Shown piece by piece: positions 13,628-29,830 of a DNA stretch of 64,000 bases; within the stretch, counting starts at the first letter, position 1, and every line of letters begins with the position of its first letter. The translations under genes were made by a program, and so were the position numbers. The DNA comes from Euglena gracilis. Its lineage: Eukaryota; Euglenida; Euglenophyceae; Euglenales. The notes beneath the pieces were generated by a model. That model did not search any database, had not been told where the DNA came from, and saw only the letters and a list, made by a program, of their open reading frames with translations. Where the stretch lies: NCBI GenBank assembly GCA_039621445.1, contig CP154956.1, forward strand, positions 28,464,667 through 28,528,666, written 5' to 3'.

Positions 13628-15042
13628 CCACCCCCCACCTGCCAGGGGGGTCCAAACCGATCCCAGGGGGTACCCAGGATCCCCCCCAAAGGTCAAATTT
13701 TTCCTTCAGGCGCTTTGTGCCAAAAACTTTTTTTTGTTTTTTTTGACAAATTTTGCCCAAAAGTGCCCAAAATGGCACTTGTGGTCGTTTTGGGAGGGGT
13801 CAAAAATTTTCCATCTTTGGCGCTTTGTGCCGGGACGAAAATCGGTCACCCAAGCGGGCCACTGTTTGGGTAGGGGGTGTCCACCCCGCACACCCCCTCC
13901 TGGACCGGAGCGCGACCCACCTACCCCAACCTGCCCTTATATTGAAGCCTGGGGGTGGCATGGGTCACCCCCCACCTGATGGTATTAGATTATTGGTAAG
14001 TCTGTTTCTTTTCCGAGGGATCGTCTTGGGAGCAGCTTTTTCATCAGGAAGCTCCTGGGGGGGCTGCTATGGGCAGGCATTTCGATACCCCCTTGTGGGG
14101 GTCAGGTTTTGAGGTAGTATCACAGCACACTCCGGCACCGGGAGTCGAAAATGGCAATTTTCAAAGGAGATTTGGCTGGGCCGACCACGACGGGGGCCCA
14201 AACCCCCCTGGGGGCTACCTATGGGGGCACCCCATAGCACAAGGCACCTCCCGTGGGGTTGTTAAAAGGAAGCCTACTTGAGAGCATTTTACTGAGGGCC
14301 AATGTATTTTTTCACATTTCTTTATCACAGCCCAGCCATTGGGACACTGGCTGTCAGTCAGCTGTAGCAGGTGGCCTCTCTGCAGGCGGCGCGGACTACC
14401 CTGGAGGTCTGTGACTGATCTATGCGTGAACTGTCTGTGTCTGTACCTGTATCTCTCTCTCTCTCTCTCTCTCTCCCTCCGCCTTTTTTTTTTGGGGGAA
14501 TTCCTTACCCCGTGGCCGCCCGTTTTTGGCCATTTTTGGGAATTTTGGCTCAGCTTTTCTCATTTTTCCTCCGGCGCACAGCGCCGGAGGAAAATTTTTT
14601 TTCCAGTCCGGGGGACCCCCGGACCCCCCCCCCCCCCGGGGGGAAGGGGGGTCTAGCTAGTCCACTTTTTCCAGTGTCTAGCCGATTGGCTAGCCAGTAC
14701 CCCCCCCCCCCCGGGGTCCTTAAGCAAAAGCCTGATGCGGACCCTCAGGGCCACCCACGGCTCCATCTCTCTCTCTCTCTCTTTTCCACACACAGCGGTA
14801 AAGGAGCCAGGCGGTTTCGGATCCAGCCGGGCCTTCCTTGTCGATGCCCCCGACGCCCGGCTGGTGGGGGCAGACCGCCTGGTGACGGGGCGCTCATGCT
14901 CCGCGGGTGGGCGCGTCATGGACCCCAAGGGTATGCAGACCCTCAGGGCCACCCACGGCTCCATCCAGGCAGGCGAGACATGGCCCCGTGGGCACCCACC
15001 TGGAGAGCGCCTCCGCGTGTTGCATGGCCCTCGGGTGCTGCC

Positions 15043-15104
<62 letters not shown>
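13628..15104. other. Repeat-rich spacer left of the retroelement
   Basis: No exon seen. About 14080-14275 resembles 5340-5590 and 60060-60338 (right parts of CAGG...CCTG elements). Positions 14640-14736 are a truncated right end of the element seen whole at 31350-31719, ending ccttaagcaaaagcctg. CT microsatellites lie at 14452-14475 and 15047-15101. Confidence 0.6.
15047..15101. repeat. (CT)n microsatellite
   Basis: About 55 bp of CT repeat at the outer edge of the left flanking repeat of the retroelement. On the minus strand it is read as an Arg-Glu dipeptide run that ends the ORF1 frame. Confidence 0.9.
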
Positions 15105-15455
15105 TGATTGGTATGGACGGGGGATTCTGGGTGTGGGTGGGGGTGGGGGTGGGGGGGGGTGGGGGGGGAGGTGGGGGGGTGCCGCAGAGGGGGGAGGCCT
15201 CGCACGGTTTTCACGCCCACCTCCAGCCGGTGCGGCCCGAACTGGAGGGCCGGAGATACCAGCTCCGGCAGGCCGGGGGTGGCACACCTGCGATGTCGCC
15301 GCCTCCGCGTCCGTGCTGGTCGTCGTCTCCTGCTGCCGCCGCTGCCGCCGTCGTCCGCCGCGACGATGGCCTCGCAGGGGATCCCACGGGTTGGGATGAG
15401 AGGGGATCGGAGGGGGGCCGGCCCTTGCCTCCCTCTCTCTCTCTCTCCCCTCCGC
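15105..15455. repeat. Left flanking direct repeat (pseudo-LTR) of the retroelement
   Basis: Matches 20590-20943 over its length, including 'ttgattggtatgga', a GT/G-rich block, 'gaggcctcgcacggtttt', and 'ctctctctctcc' at the end. Differences are mainly in the G-run lengths. Confidence 0.9.
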
Positions 15456-16882
15456 GGTGGTCTCGATGTGGTTGGGGGCTCCGACTCCCCCCGAAAGTGG
15501 CGTTGAGCTTGACATTTTTCCTGCAGCTTCTTCAGCTCCGCGCTCAGGGCGGAGATGGTGTCCGCCATTCTCTTGATCTCCTTGTGCAGGGCAGCCCCTC
15601 GCCTGCTCTGCACCGGCGTCCATACGTCGCCTTCTTCTCTTCTGCCTCTTGCTTCATCTCGGGGTTGGTTGCCCTGCGCACTCCCAGGGCGAGAGGGTCT
15701 TGTAGATCTCATGGCGCTTGAACTTTGTGATTCCCCAGGGCGGTGCCCACGGGTCGATTCCCTGTTGGGTCGCCAAGGGGCTTGGGGCCGGGGCAAATCC
15801 CGCTTCGCTTGCTCCCCTGCGGACGGGGTTGGCGGGGCACAGGCACCACGCTGCCTGCCACCCGCCCGGACTTGGCTCGGTCTCGCTCCGGGGACGTGGC
15901 TCCCGGAGGGTTGGTGGCCCTGGTGGGGGCCGTGGGGGTGGCGCCTTGGACCGGGGTGGTCGGCCTCCCCGATCCTGGCACCTTCATGCCAGTCGTGCGT
16001 CTGGCGCTCGAGGTCCGCGGGGCGCTCGACGTTCTGGGCTGCTGCGGCTTCTTGCCATTCTTGGATGATGCTCCGCCGCTGGGGGCCGCACGAGGCCCAG
16101 ACCTGGTTCTGCAGGTCCGGGTCCCATGATTCGTACATGGCTTGTCCTCGTCCTGCTTCTCGTGGGTCCTTCAGCACCGCCTTCCACTCCTCGTACTTGG
16201 CTCGCCACTCGGCAGGCCACTCACTCAACGAAGTGAACTTCCTCTTCTTCGTGGGGCCTTGGGAAGAGGTGTCGTCGTCGGTGGTGTCGCTGGGTGGCGG
16301 CGGGGGAGCGGTGAGGAGGAGGCGGTTGGGGGCCTCGATGGCGGGAATGGGGAGACCTTGGAGGAGGGCCAAGGAAGACGAGGAGGAGGAGGGGCCGATG
16401 GTGAGTGCGTTGAGATGCACATTCTGCACGATGGAGGGGGCTTGTGGCGCGGAGGGAGGGAGGTAGATGGGGATGGGTACCCGGACCTCCACGGGGACGG
16501 GGACGGGCATGGGGACCCGGACCTCCACGGGGACTTGCACGGGGACCGGGACAACCCGCTCGATGACCCGATCCACGAAGACAGGCTCCCGCACGGGAAC
16601 GGGGACCTGCCTCTCGACGATGACGACCCGCTCCTGGAGGACCTCGCGGGTGGGTGGGGGGAGGCATGGGGTTGGGGAGGCGGAGTCCGGGTTGGAGAGA
16701 GGGGGGCCTTGGGAGGCTGTGGGGGCCGTTGGGGCGCTGGGGGATTGGGAGGCGGTGCTTGGCTGCGCTGCAACCCCCTCGAGGGCGTCCGTCTCTGTCT
16801 CCATGGCCGTGGGCTGGCAACTCTCAGGCCCGCCCGGGCTCCCCGGGGGCGAGATCCTTGGCGGCGTCACCCCCCGGTTCAC
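15456..16882 (-). CDS. Retroelement ORF1-type protein with V-P repeats, GEADHPGP motif and coiled coil
   Basis: Open frame of 612 codons that continues into the left flanking repeat and ends in its CT microsatellite. Features in order: Pro/Ser/Thr-rich start; residues ~90-145, a regular Val-Pro array (VPVPVQVPVEVRVPMPVPV); a basic patch PTKKRKF; HDWHEGARIGEADHPGP at about residue 300; a basic, low-complexity stretch; a predicted coiled coil LHKEIKRMADTISALSAEL near residue 450; then the frame enters the repeat-encoded Arg/Pro-rich region. The (R)IGEAxxPGP motif recurs in the second element of this window at about 40.15 kb, so it marks the ORF1 of a retroelement group. Likely nucleic-acid binding (inference). 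The ATG at 16882 is the first in frame, but the true start is not determined. Confidence 0.6.
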
Positions 16883-17290
16883 CGCCCAGCGTAAACCCCG
16901 CTCCGGTGCGGGCCAGCCTGTCGCTTGGGGCGTCCCCCCTCCGCTCTGAGGCCGGTCCTGGCAGCACGATCACGGACCCGCCCGGGCTCCCTGGGGTTCA
17001 CTGCCCGACGTAAACCCCGTCACGGTGTGGGCCAGTCCGTGGCTCGGGGCGTCCCCCTCGCTGTCCTCAGGCCCGCCCGGGCTCCCCGGGGGCGGGATCC
17101 TTGGCGGCGTCACCCCCGGTTCACTGCCCGGCGTAAACCCCGCCCCGGTGTGGGCCGGCCTGGTGCTGCGGCTGTTTGGGGCGTCCCCCTCCTCTTGACT
17201 GATTGGTAGAGGCTCGCCCGGGCTCGCCGGGGGCGGGATCCTTGGCGGCATCACCCCCGGGTCCTTGCCCTTGCTGCTCACGGATTGGGC
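16828..17290. repeat. GC-rich minisatellite, ~4 degenerate units of 95-140 bp
   Basis: Units begin near 16828, 16975, 17069 and 17208, each with 'cgcccgggctccc' or 'gggcgggatccttggcggc' and 'ggggcgtccccct'. It lies between the reverse transcriptase stop (17296) and the ORF1 start on the minus strand. Confidence 0.8.
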
Positions 17291-17295
17291 GCACC

Positions 17296-20200
17296 TCACC
17301 TCTGGGGCGTCCCCCTCTCTGAGCCCTGGCCAGTGGACGGATCGGGACGCCTTTGCTTCTCTTTACCTCTCTTTCGGCTCTCTTTTCCATTCTTCTTTCC
17401 GTGGCGCACGTGGGCCTCCCGGTCGATGATCATCACGTCCACGTCGGAGGGCTGGGAGGCGGAGGGGGAAGGGGGCGGCGTCATCTCGGCCAGCAGGTCG
17501 TCGATGCCCCCGGGGAAAGGGGCGGGGTGGCCGAAGACGGAGAGGAAGTCGGCCTGGGAGGGGGCATGGGCCTCGTCGAGGGGGAGGGCTGTGGTCCATG
17601 GGGCTGGGGGAGTGCGGTTGGGGCTGGAGTGGAGCCACTTCCACACCTTAGAAAACCAGCTACGGAGCTCGCGGACGCGGATGTCGGTGGCATGCCAACG
17701 CTGGAAAAGGAAGCGGCTCCACACGGACTGCACCAGCCGACGGGAGTACCCTCGCCAGATGGCGTTGCGGAAGACGTTGGCCACAGACTGCTTGAAATCC
17801 CCCATGTGGCTGCAGGCCATCCGGGCAAACTCCAGGCGGCCCATGATGACCCAGCTGCTCGGTGGGGGCGGTGGTGGTGGCCAGGGGGTAGCGGACGATG
17901 TGGTGGGGGTACTCCTCCTCCCGGTCGTGGACGGTGGTGTGGACCACACGGTCTCCGTTGGAGTGGCATTGGATGTACACCCGGACGCCCAGGCACACAA
18001 CGGACTCGCCAGAGCCCGTGGTCTTGTACTCCATGCCGTACTCAGCCGCTGAGGGGAGGGGCATGGTGGTGGGGTGGACGATGTCGTCGATGTATCGGGA
18101 CACGGCGGAGGACCGGAGCTGGGGAGGGAGGGCGTACATGTGGTCGCGCTCCACGGGGTAGCAAGTCAGGTTGGCCAGCTGCGGAGCCGGGGGGGGGGGC
18201 CATGGGCATGCCCCGGATCTGGCGCCAAACCCTTCCGCCGTTGCAGGTGTAGTTGTTCTGCACCGCCACGGCCACCAGCTCCTTCAGGTCATCCAAGGAG
18301 TAGCCCAGGCCATCCCACGACCATCCGCCGGTGGTGAGGGACGGTGGGGTGGCGGGGTCCACCCCGGCGGGGGTCTTGGTCTCCCGCACGAAGGCCCAGG
18401 CCTCCTTGGCCGACTCCATGGTCCGCTCGATGATGGCGTCGAAGGTGAAGGCCGTGTACATCGTCGTGAAGTCCGCCGTCTCCAAGGCCCCCGCCAGGAT
18501 GTCCTTGGAGTGGGTTCGGACCATCCGGACGAAGGACTCCACGCTGTCGATGCCCCAGAACGCCTTGATGCCCTCCTGCTGTTGCCGCCGCTCATCCTTT
18601 TCCCGGAGGGCGACCTCGATGTGCTTCAAGAGCGACACCAAGGCCTTGGTCAGGGCATAGAGCGGTGGGGGCGGAGGCTGGGGCGGACTCTGAGGCGGGG
18701 GCGGGGGACCCGGGGTCGGGGTCGTGGTTCTTGCGGGTCCCGGCAATGAACCGGAACTTCTTCTTCGCTGGCTTCCAGATGCCGTAGTTGTAGACGACAC
18801 CGGCGCCAGTGGGGAAGTGCAACCGCTGGTTGACCTCCGACAGCCGGGCAACCACCTCCCTCCAGGTGTCGGTCACGTCCTCGAACACGGTGGAGTCCGC
18901 CAGGTAGGTGGCCATCTGCTTCTGGTACCAGCGCTTGCAAACGAACATCAGGCCGTGGGGGGCCCGGTCGTCGTGGAGGAAGACGAGGACCTGGTGGGCC
19001 TCCCGCATTTGCTGTGATAGGCCCGGGAAGCCGGTGGGGACCAGCTCTTCTCTGACGGCCGAGCACCGCCAGTTGGTGGTGCAGCGGGCCTCCACGGCGT
19101 CGGCCCACTCGCCCAGCTTCCGGAGGTAGGTGGCGTCGGTGGGGTTGCTGCGCGCCGCCCACTCGGTGTACTGGTTCAGCGCCCGGCGGAGGTCGTGGAG
19201 GACGGTGTCGGGGGGGCCCTCCAGCCGGAACTTCTTCCCCTTGGCCGCCAGGGTCTGCAGGTACGACCACCGCAGCAGCTCTGACTCGTTGCTCACCACG
19301 TGGCCCTCGTGGAAGGCTGCCGGCTCCTTCCGGCGGAGGGCCGAATGGCACTGGCAGCCCTCGAGGTCGTCGGCCTGCGCGGCGGCCACGTCCAGCTCGC
19401 GGGAGACCTGGGCGTAGTTGCACAGCCACGCCTGCCACTGCGGGGCGAACTTGTCACAGACCATGATGGCGGCGGCGACATCCGGGTTGGGGTGGAGCTT
19501 GTAGACGGCCTCCTCCCGCAACACCTTGCGGAGCTCCAGGTGGCGGGCGCCGTTGTTGGAGTAGGAGAACTTCAGGAACTGCCGCTCGGGGGCCTCTTTC
19601 CTCTTTGCCTTGATCAACTCCACCAGCTTGCACTCCAGCGAGAGGTGGCCGGAGCGCCGCTCGTCGTCTGGGACGTTCTGCTGCAGCCAGTCCAGGGTGG
19701 AACACAGCCGCGCCTTGCCCCAGGAGCGTGCCTCTGCCAGGGCGCCGGAGTCCCCTTGGTGGCAGCGGCGGAGCCACTTAGTTAGGTCGGGGCTGGGCGG
19801 GGGGTCGCCTTGGGATGTGGGGGCGGGATCGGGGCTGGGGAGGGTGTGCTGGCGGCGGAGCACCTTCCGGCTGACGGGGAAGCCAGGGTAGGCGGCGTTG
19901 AAGCCATGGGGCCACATGGAGTTGAGGAGGCCCACCCACTTGCGCTCGCGGGCGAGGGCATCCCGGCGGGCGAGGGCGGGGCGGTCAGCCCGGGGGAAGC
20001 TGTCGGGTGAGGGGAGCCTCTCGATGGGGATCATGAGGAAGGAGAAGGGGGTGGGGTCGTTGGCCAGGGCATCGTGCAGGGCGTCGGCGCAGCGCCCCCG
20101 GCTCCACCAATGCTCCTTGGCCCGCTTGTAGACCTTCCGCGTGGTCTGCCCGACGTACAGCCGCCCCGTGGGGAAGTGGAAGAGGGCGTAAATCCAGCCG

Positions 20201-20952
20201 GGGGCATCCCACAGGGCGGCCACGTCGCCCCAGTCCACGGCGGCGTTGGCTGGGTCGGCGGAGCGGAGCTGCAGGACCCTGCGCATGGTCTTGTTGCGCC
20301 AGGATCGCCGCCCCCAGCTGCGCTGCATCCACTGCAGGTGGTCCTGCCAGCTCCACTGCCCCTCGTTGCGGCGGTGGCGGGACGGCTGCGGGTCGTGCTT
20401 GTCGTAGGGCTCGGCGATGGGAAGGGCGCGGTCATCCCGGGAGTGGGACGGCCTGGGGGTCCTTCGGGAAGAGGGTTGCCCGGGAGGGCGCTCGGGGGGA
20501 GGCCTGGGGGTGCGAGAAACCTCACCAGGCAATTCTGAGTGGACCCCGGGGAAAGCTCCCCGAGCCGCAGGGACTGCGGAAATCTCTCTTCTGGATTGGT
20601 ATGGATGGGGGATTCTGGGTGTGGGTGGGGGTGGGGATGGGAGGGGATGGGAGGGGAGGTGGGGGGGTGCCGCAGAGGGGGGAGGCCTCGCACGGTTTTC
20701 ACGCCCACCTCCAGCCGGTGCGGCCCGAACTGGAGGGCCGGAGATACCAGCTCCGGCAGGCCGGGGGTGGCACACCTGCGATGTCGCCGCCTCCGCGTCC
20801 GTGCTGGTCGTCGTCTCCTGCTGCCGCCGCTGCCGCCGTCGTCCGCCGCGACGATGGCCTCGCAGGGGATCCCACGGGTTGGGATGAGAGGGGATCGGAG
20901 GGGGGCCGGCCCTTGCCTCCCTCTCTCTCTCTCTCTCCCCTCCGACTGCCAC
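17296..20952 (-). CDS. GIY-YIG nuclease / reverse transcriptase polyprotein (frameshifted)
   Basis: Read on the minus strand from the right flanking repeat. The first 786-codon frame (20952-18592) holds an Arg/Pro-rich leader, then at about 20204-19880 a GIY-YIG domain: GWIYALFH, RLYVGQTTRKVYKRAKEHW, and later RERKWVGLLN and NAAYPG. Further on comes the RT entry region (GIWKPAKKKFRFIAGTRKN at ~18.8-18.7 kb). The frame shifts near 18.7 kb into 18851-18042, which has RT motif A (ADFTTMYT) and motif B (QIRGMPMAP). It shifts again at the G10 run at 18188-18197 into 18154-17660, with motif C (SRYIDDIV). A third frame, 18000-17296, supplies the C-terminal part (GRLEFARMACSHMGDFKQSV) and a stop. The active-site acidic residues are kept (one Asp in motif A, DD in motif C). 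The order nuclease-RT is the permuted Penelope type. Confidence 0.75.
20590..20943. repeat. Right flanking direct repeat (pseudo-LTR) of the retroelement
   Basis: Direct copy of 15105-15455. On the minus strand it starts the nuclease/RT frame and encodes an Arg/Pro/Ala-rich leader, the same peptide that ends the ORF1 frame at the other copy. Confidence 0.9.
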
Positions 20953-23758
20953 TAACGGTTTTAGTAGGGGCGCCGGGCGGCCTCAAGACGCTGAAGGCAC
21001 CGCCGCCCGAAAACTGTTAATCATGATTGGCCCCTGCTAAAAACCGTTCCTGTCGGTCGATTTTCAAGACAGGCGTCGGGCCCTGGAAACAGGGTTTAAT
21101 GAATGAGGCAGGAGGGGAACGCAAATGTGTATTTTGCAGTTTTTGAATTGGCAAAATTTGCGCTTTTTACATTTTTCACCCTGCAATTTCCTGGTTTTTT
21201 GGGAAGAATTTCCTGGGAAGTTTTTTCGACTTTGAAAAATTCCACATTCAAATTTTGAATTGGGATGTTTTCAAAGGGTCAGAATGTCAGCAAAATACCT
21301 CAAAATATGGCTGCACGATGAAAAATCTGTGAAGATTTTCAAAGTTCTCTCCAGCAAAAATGTGCACATCCTGGGGGAGCTCCTGAAGGATTTTACACCC
21401 CCCCTTTTGCCTGCCCGCCACCCTTAACAACGACCCCCCCCACTCGGGGGTTGCAGGTGAGGGCGTGTGTACGACCCCCCCTGGTTGGTTGGGGGTTGCA
21501 GGTGGCTTTGAAAATTGGGTTTTTTTTGGCACCTAGTCAAACGACCTGGTCGGGGGGTTGTAGGTTGGGGGGTGTAAAACACACATGCAATTTGGTTTTT
21601 TGTGTTCATTTGCGGATTTTTTTTGCGTTTTTTTGTGTTTTTTTTTAGGTGGGTAAGGTCCCCCCCCCTCTGCGGAAGAAATGTGGAAATGTGGATGGAT
21701 GGACCATCAGCAGAAATAAAAATTATGACCACATTTGAAAGTTTTCATACGTTTCATTGAAGTTTTTGTTCCAGTATTCAGGAGTGTTACGGAATATTCT
21801 GGAAGTTCCTTTTCCAGTTTATTGCATTTTATTCAGGACTGGAAAATTTCTCTGCCCCTGCTATAACCCAACCCCCGGCTATTTTTGGCATTTTTCGCAG
21901 TTTTTGGCCATTTTTGGGGGAAAGTGGGTGGGTCCCCAGGGACCCCCCCCCCCCGATGGGCGGCTCCCCCCCAGGGGTGGGTGGGTGGGTGGGGGGACCC
22001 CCCCCCCAGTCTTAAACAAAAACCACTGTGCCAAAGCCACCGGATTGCCTTGGTCGAATTAGGTCGGCCCACCTCAAAATTCAGCCTGGTTGCTGGGTGG
22101 TGGCCAGAGTGCAGGGCGGTCCAGCGGCCCAAACCATAGATGCGCATAGATGCACGTGGGTGGGTTTTTCAAAAAGAAAGCGGGTGGATGGTTTGGGCCT
22201 GGGAAATTCCAAGAACCTGGTTGGTGGGTAAGGGTTGTGGGCGGATAAGAGAATCTATGGTGTCAATTCAATTGGTAAAAGCGTAAACATGATTGCACGC
22301 CAGACCATTCTTGTTTTCGCCAAAATTGATTTTCAAAATGCCCTTCAGTTTTCATTTATGGTTTTTCCATCTCAATTATCTTTCAGTGTTGAGCAAAAGC
22401 TTACCTGTCCCCCCCATGTCCAATGAACGCCCATCAAGATTTGTCGTCATAAACCTTTTCGGCCGGGACAGACCAAACCCAAAGGTTGCCCCCGCTGGGG
22501 AGGTGGTTGGGTTTCAAAACAAGTGGGTGGGTGGGTTTGGGCCCAGGGAAAAGCCCCCCCCCCCCTCCGGGGGTCACCATACCCCCTCTGGGGTGTACCC
22601 ATCAAAAACCCATCCAAAATCGGCTGAACCCCTTTGAAAGAAAAGAAATTGGCGAACCCTCATACCCAATGAATGTCCCCCGTCTGGATTGTACACATTG
22701 TCACTTCAGGGGTGGCAGCAGAGATTTTTTTTAAGTTTTGTGACCTGAGGGGTGGCCCGACCCCCCCCCCCCCGGAGTGGGGGTCGGGCCAACTGGGCAC
22801 CAGGCTGTTTTCAGTCGGGTGCCGACCCCACTCTGGGGGGGGGGAGTGCCTGCCTGGGCAGGCACTCCAAAGCACTCCAAAGCACTCCAAATCTGACCCC
22901 CCCCCCGAGGGGGGGGGGTAGGGCACACCCGTGCCTAGCACAGACCCCCGCGCCAGACGGGGAGCAAAAATGGCCTATTTTTAAGGAATTTTTGGCACAG
23001 GCCCGACCCCCCCCAAAAATATGACCCGGGTCGGGTCCGTGCTAGGAACACCAGGGGGGGGCTTATTTTGGGGGGTCTTATTTTGGATTTTTTCTCTGAC
23101 GGACCTGGCCCGAAACATCACTCCAAGCATTAAAATCTTTGGCCCCCCCCAGTGGGGGGAAGTTGTCATTAGCGGGCACTTCAAAATGCTGAATTTTTGA
23201 AATCTCCATTTTGTGTTGAATTGGGGGCAGGGAAAATCGGACGGGGGGGCTTATTTTCAAAAATTTTTGGTGGGCAGGCCCTGGGCACCAAAATATGGAC
23301 CCAGGGTTCATAAAAAAAACCTCTCTTATTTTTGGGGGGTTTGGGTTTTGATTTTTCTTTTGGGTGTTCATTTTGGTTGCATTTTTTTTCCTTTGGCGGT
23401 TGCTGTGGTTGAATTTGTCACCATTTTGCATTTTTTGTGTGGCTTGGGTCGAATTTCAGGGATCTCTTCACTTTTCATTTTTGATTGGCTCAGGGCGGCA
23501 CACACCACTGGCAACTATGGTATTAAAAAAAGCCTGCGTAGCTTCTACTTTCGGCGCAAAGCACTGAAAAAAATTTTGGACCCAAAATTGACCCCCCAAA
23601 AGAGGTCCAGATTGGGGTCCTAAAAATACCTCTGGGTGGCGCAGATGGGGTTCATGGAACCTGAAATGGGATTTGAAGGATTAAAGAAGTGAAAAAAAAA
23701 TGCAAGTGAATGTTTTTTTTTTTGTGTTTTCTGGGAAACCTCTGGGTTTGCCCCTCAG
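20944..23758. other. Repeat-rich stretch upstream of the recycling-factor exons
   Basis: Probably 5' introns of the ribosome recycling factor gene, whose first exons I could not find. Holds C- and G-run blocks ('acccccccccc' / 'ggggggggt'), remnants of CAGG...CCTG elements (22010-22035), three tandem copies of ACTCCAAAGC near 22865-22890, and 'ggcgcaaagc' hairpin words. No RNA gene was recognised. Confidence 0.5.
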
Positions 23759-28300
<4,542 letters not shown>

Positions 28301-29054
28301 GTTTGCAGCTGTGGTCATGCCCGTACTGAATCAGATGCATTTTCAGAATCTGAATAGCTGACCAAGTGCATTTGGAGTAAAGTGGATTTGACCAAGTCTG
28401 TTTTGGGTCCAAGTGGATTTGATGTCCACTGATTTGAAGTCCATTTGGGTCAAAGTCATCAAACCAAAGCTCATTTAATCGGAGGTACCGGAGGCGCTGG
28501 GTATACCTTTTCGGCGCGAAGCGCCGAAAATTTTTGAAAATTGCCTCTAACGGGCCCGATTTGGGGGGGGGGTCCCGCGCCACCCTGGGTGTGGGTGGGT
28601 GGGGGGGACCCCCCTGGGGGTCTTAAAAGGAAGCCTGCCCCAAACGGTGCTCCCTTGCCAGTGGTTTCTTTTTGTCCAACTTATGGCGGCAAAATTTATG
28701 GTTACGGGGCGCAAAATGATCCGAAATTTGCAATGTTTTCTTTTGTCACATGCAATAAAAATAGATGATATTTTTGTCCTCCCTGGGCGAATTTTTCTTC
28801 TGGCATTTCGATCCAGAATTTCTGCCATTTTTGCATATTTTTGCCCAACAAGTGCCCAAAATCACTGGGAATTACGAGTGGGGGGTGTGCCCTTGGCGTC
28901 TTTTTTTTTTCATTTTTCTCCGGCCCTGGACTCCCCGAGGGGGTTCCAGGGCCTGTGCTGGGGACTGGGGGACCTATGGGTTCTGGCACGAAGCGGAGAA
29001 TGCTTTCAGACAGCCCGGCTTTGGGGGTCCTCCCGGGTTACGCTGACGTGCATT

Positions 29055-29830
29055 AGGGCAGAACGGGAATCGGCCCAACAGCCAGGATGGTGGGTGGGGA
29101 GGTCGACCCCCTCCCATCCCCAGCATGGTGGGTGGGGGGTTGGCCACCCCCCCCACCTTCCCGTACTTCCGGACACAAAAAATTTTTCCCAGTGCCAAAG
29201 ACACCGGGTGTATTTTGGACCCATTTTGGGACCCATAAAGGAGGTCCCCCAAAACCCCATCTTTTCACACCTTCCAAAATTTCAACGTTTCTCAAAATTT
29301 TGATTTTGAGAGGTTTTTGAAGCAAAAAAATGCTGTTGAAAATCCCAAAAATATCCAAGAGAAAAATCTCAGTATATTTTGATTGTGCCAAAATTTGGTT
29401 CAATTTTTTTGACCTTCTTGTTTTTCACCCCCCTCCTAAAAACTGCCAATTTTTGAACCTGGAACGGATATTCGTTATGTTTTCAATGGCGAGAGCGCGT
29501 CTCGCTTATATATAATACTATTTACAGATTTATTATACAGATTTATGATAGGGTTAGGGTTAGGGTGAACCCTAACCCTAACCCTAAGTACGAACGAACG
29601 AAAAAAACGAACCCTAACCCTAACCCTAACCCTAACCCTAACCCCTTGTTTTTTCACCCCCCTCCTAAAAACTGCCAATTTTTGAACCTGAAATTTTTGA
29701 GATTTGTGAAAAAATGTGGTTTTCCATAAAAAAAACATGTATTTTGTGTCTTTTTTACAAAAAAAAATTCAAATTTTTCCTGTTTCCCCAAAATTGGTGA
29801 AAATGCTTGTGGGTGGGGGAGTCGACCACC
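29055..29830. repeat. Dispersed repeat, copy 2 (interrupted by telomere-type insertion)
   Basis: Same order of blocks as at 360-1300 and 30280-30930: gggcagaacgggaatcggcc, GTCGAC with C/G runs, 'tggacccattttgggaccc', 'gattgtgccaaaattt', 'gtggttttccat'. Confidence 0.8.
29463..29644. repeat. Interstitial telomere-type repeats, head to head, inside a duplicated target
   Basis: Contains TTAGGG x3 (29552-29568), then CCCTAA x3 (29569-29586), a GAACGAAC spacer, then CCCTAA x5 (29614-29644). The insertion is bracketed by two copies of a ~45-bp sequence (29418-29462 and 29644-29692: 'cacccccctcctaaaaactg', then 'ccaatttttgaacctg') that is single in the other copies of the repeat. It also includes an AT-rich piece and 'gcgagagcgcgtctcgc'. 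Confidence 0.85.

Larger units (their letters stand above)
15105..20943 (-). mobile_element. Penelope-like retroelement with N-terminal GIY-YIG nuclease, flanked by direct repeats
   Basis: Minus-strand element of about 5.8 kb. A 350-bp block at 15105-15455 is repeated in the same direction, almost unchanged, at 20590-20943. Reading on the minus strand, the order is: flanking repeat, GIY-YIG nuclease, reverse transcriptase, C-rich minisatellite, an ORF1 protein, flanking repeat. Penelope-like elements are known for such pseudo-LTRs, which come from partial tandem copies, and a subset in algae and protists (Chlamys/Naiad type) has GIY-YIG before the reverse transcriptase, as here. The open frame runs from ORF1 into the left repeat and from the right repeat into the nuclease, suggesting that a full unit encodes ORF1, then nuclease and RT, in one direction. 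Several frameshifts suggest that this copy is dead or that the homopolymers are misread. Confidence 0.75.

Noticed and set aside
16142-16894. Gly/Asp-rich plus-strand open frames opposite ORF1
   Set aside because: Shadow frames of the Val-Pro repeat on the minus strand.
19300-20538. Plus-strand open frames opposite the nuclease/RT
   Set aside because: Recognisable GIY-YIG and RT motifs are on the minus strand only.
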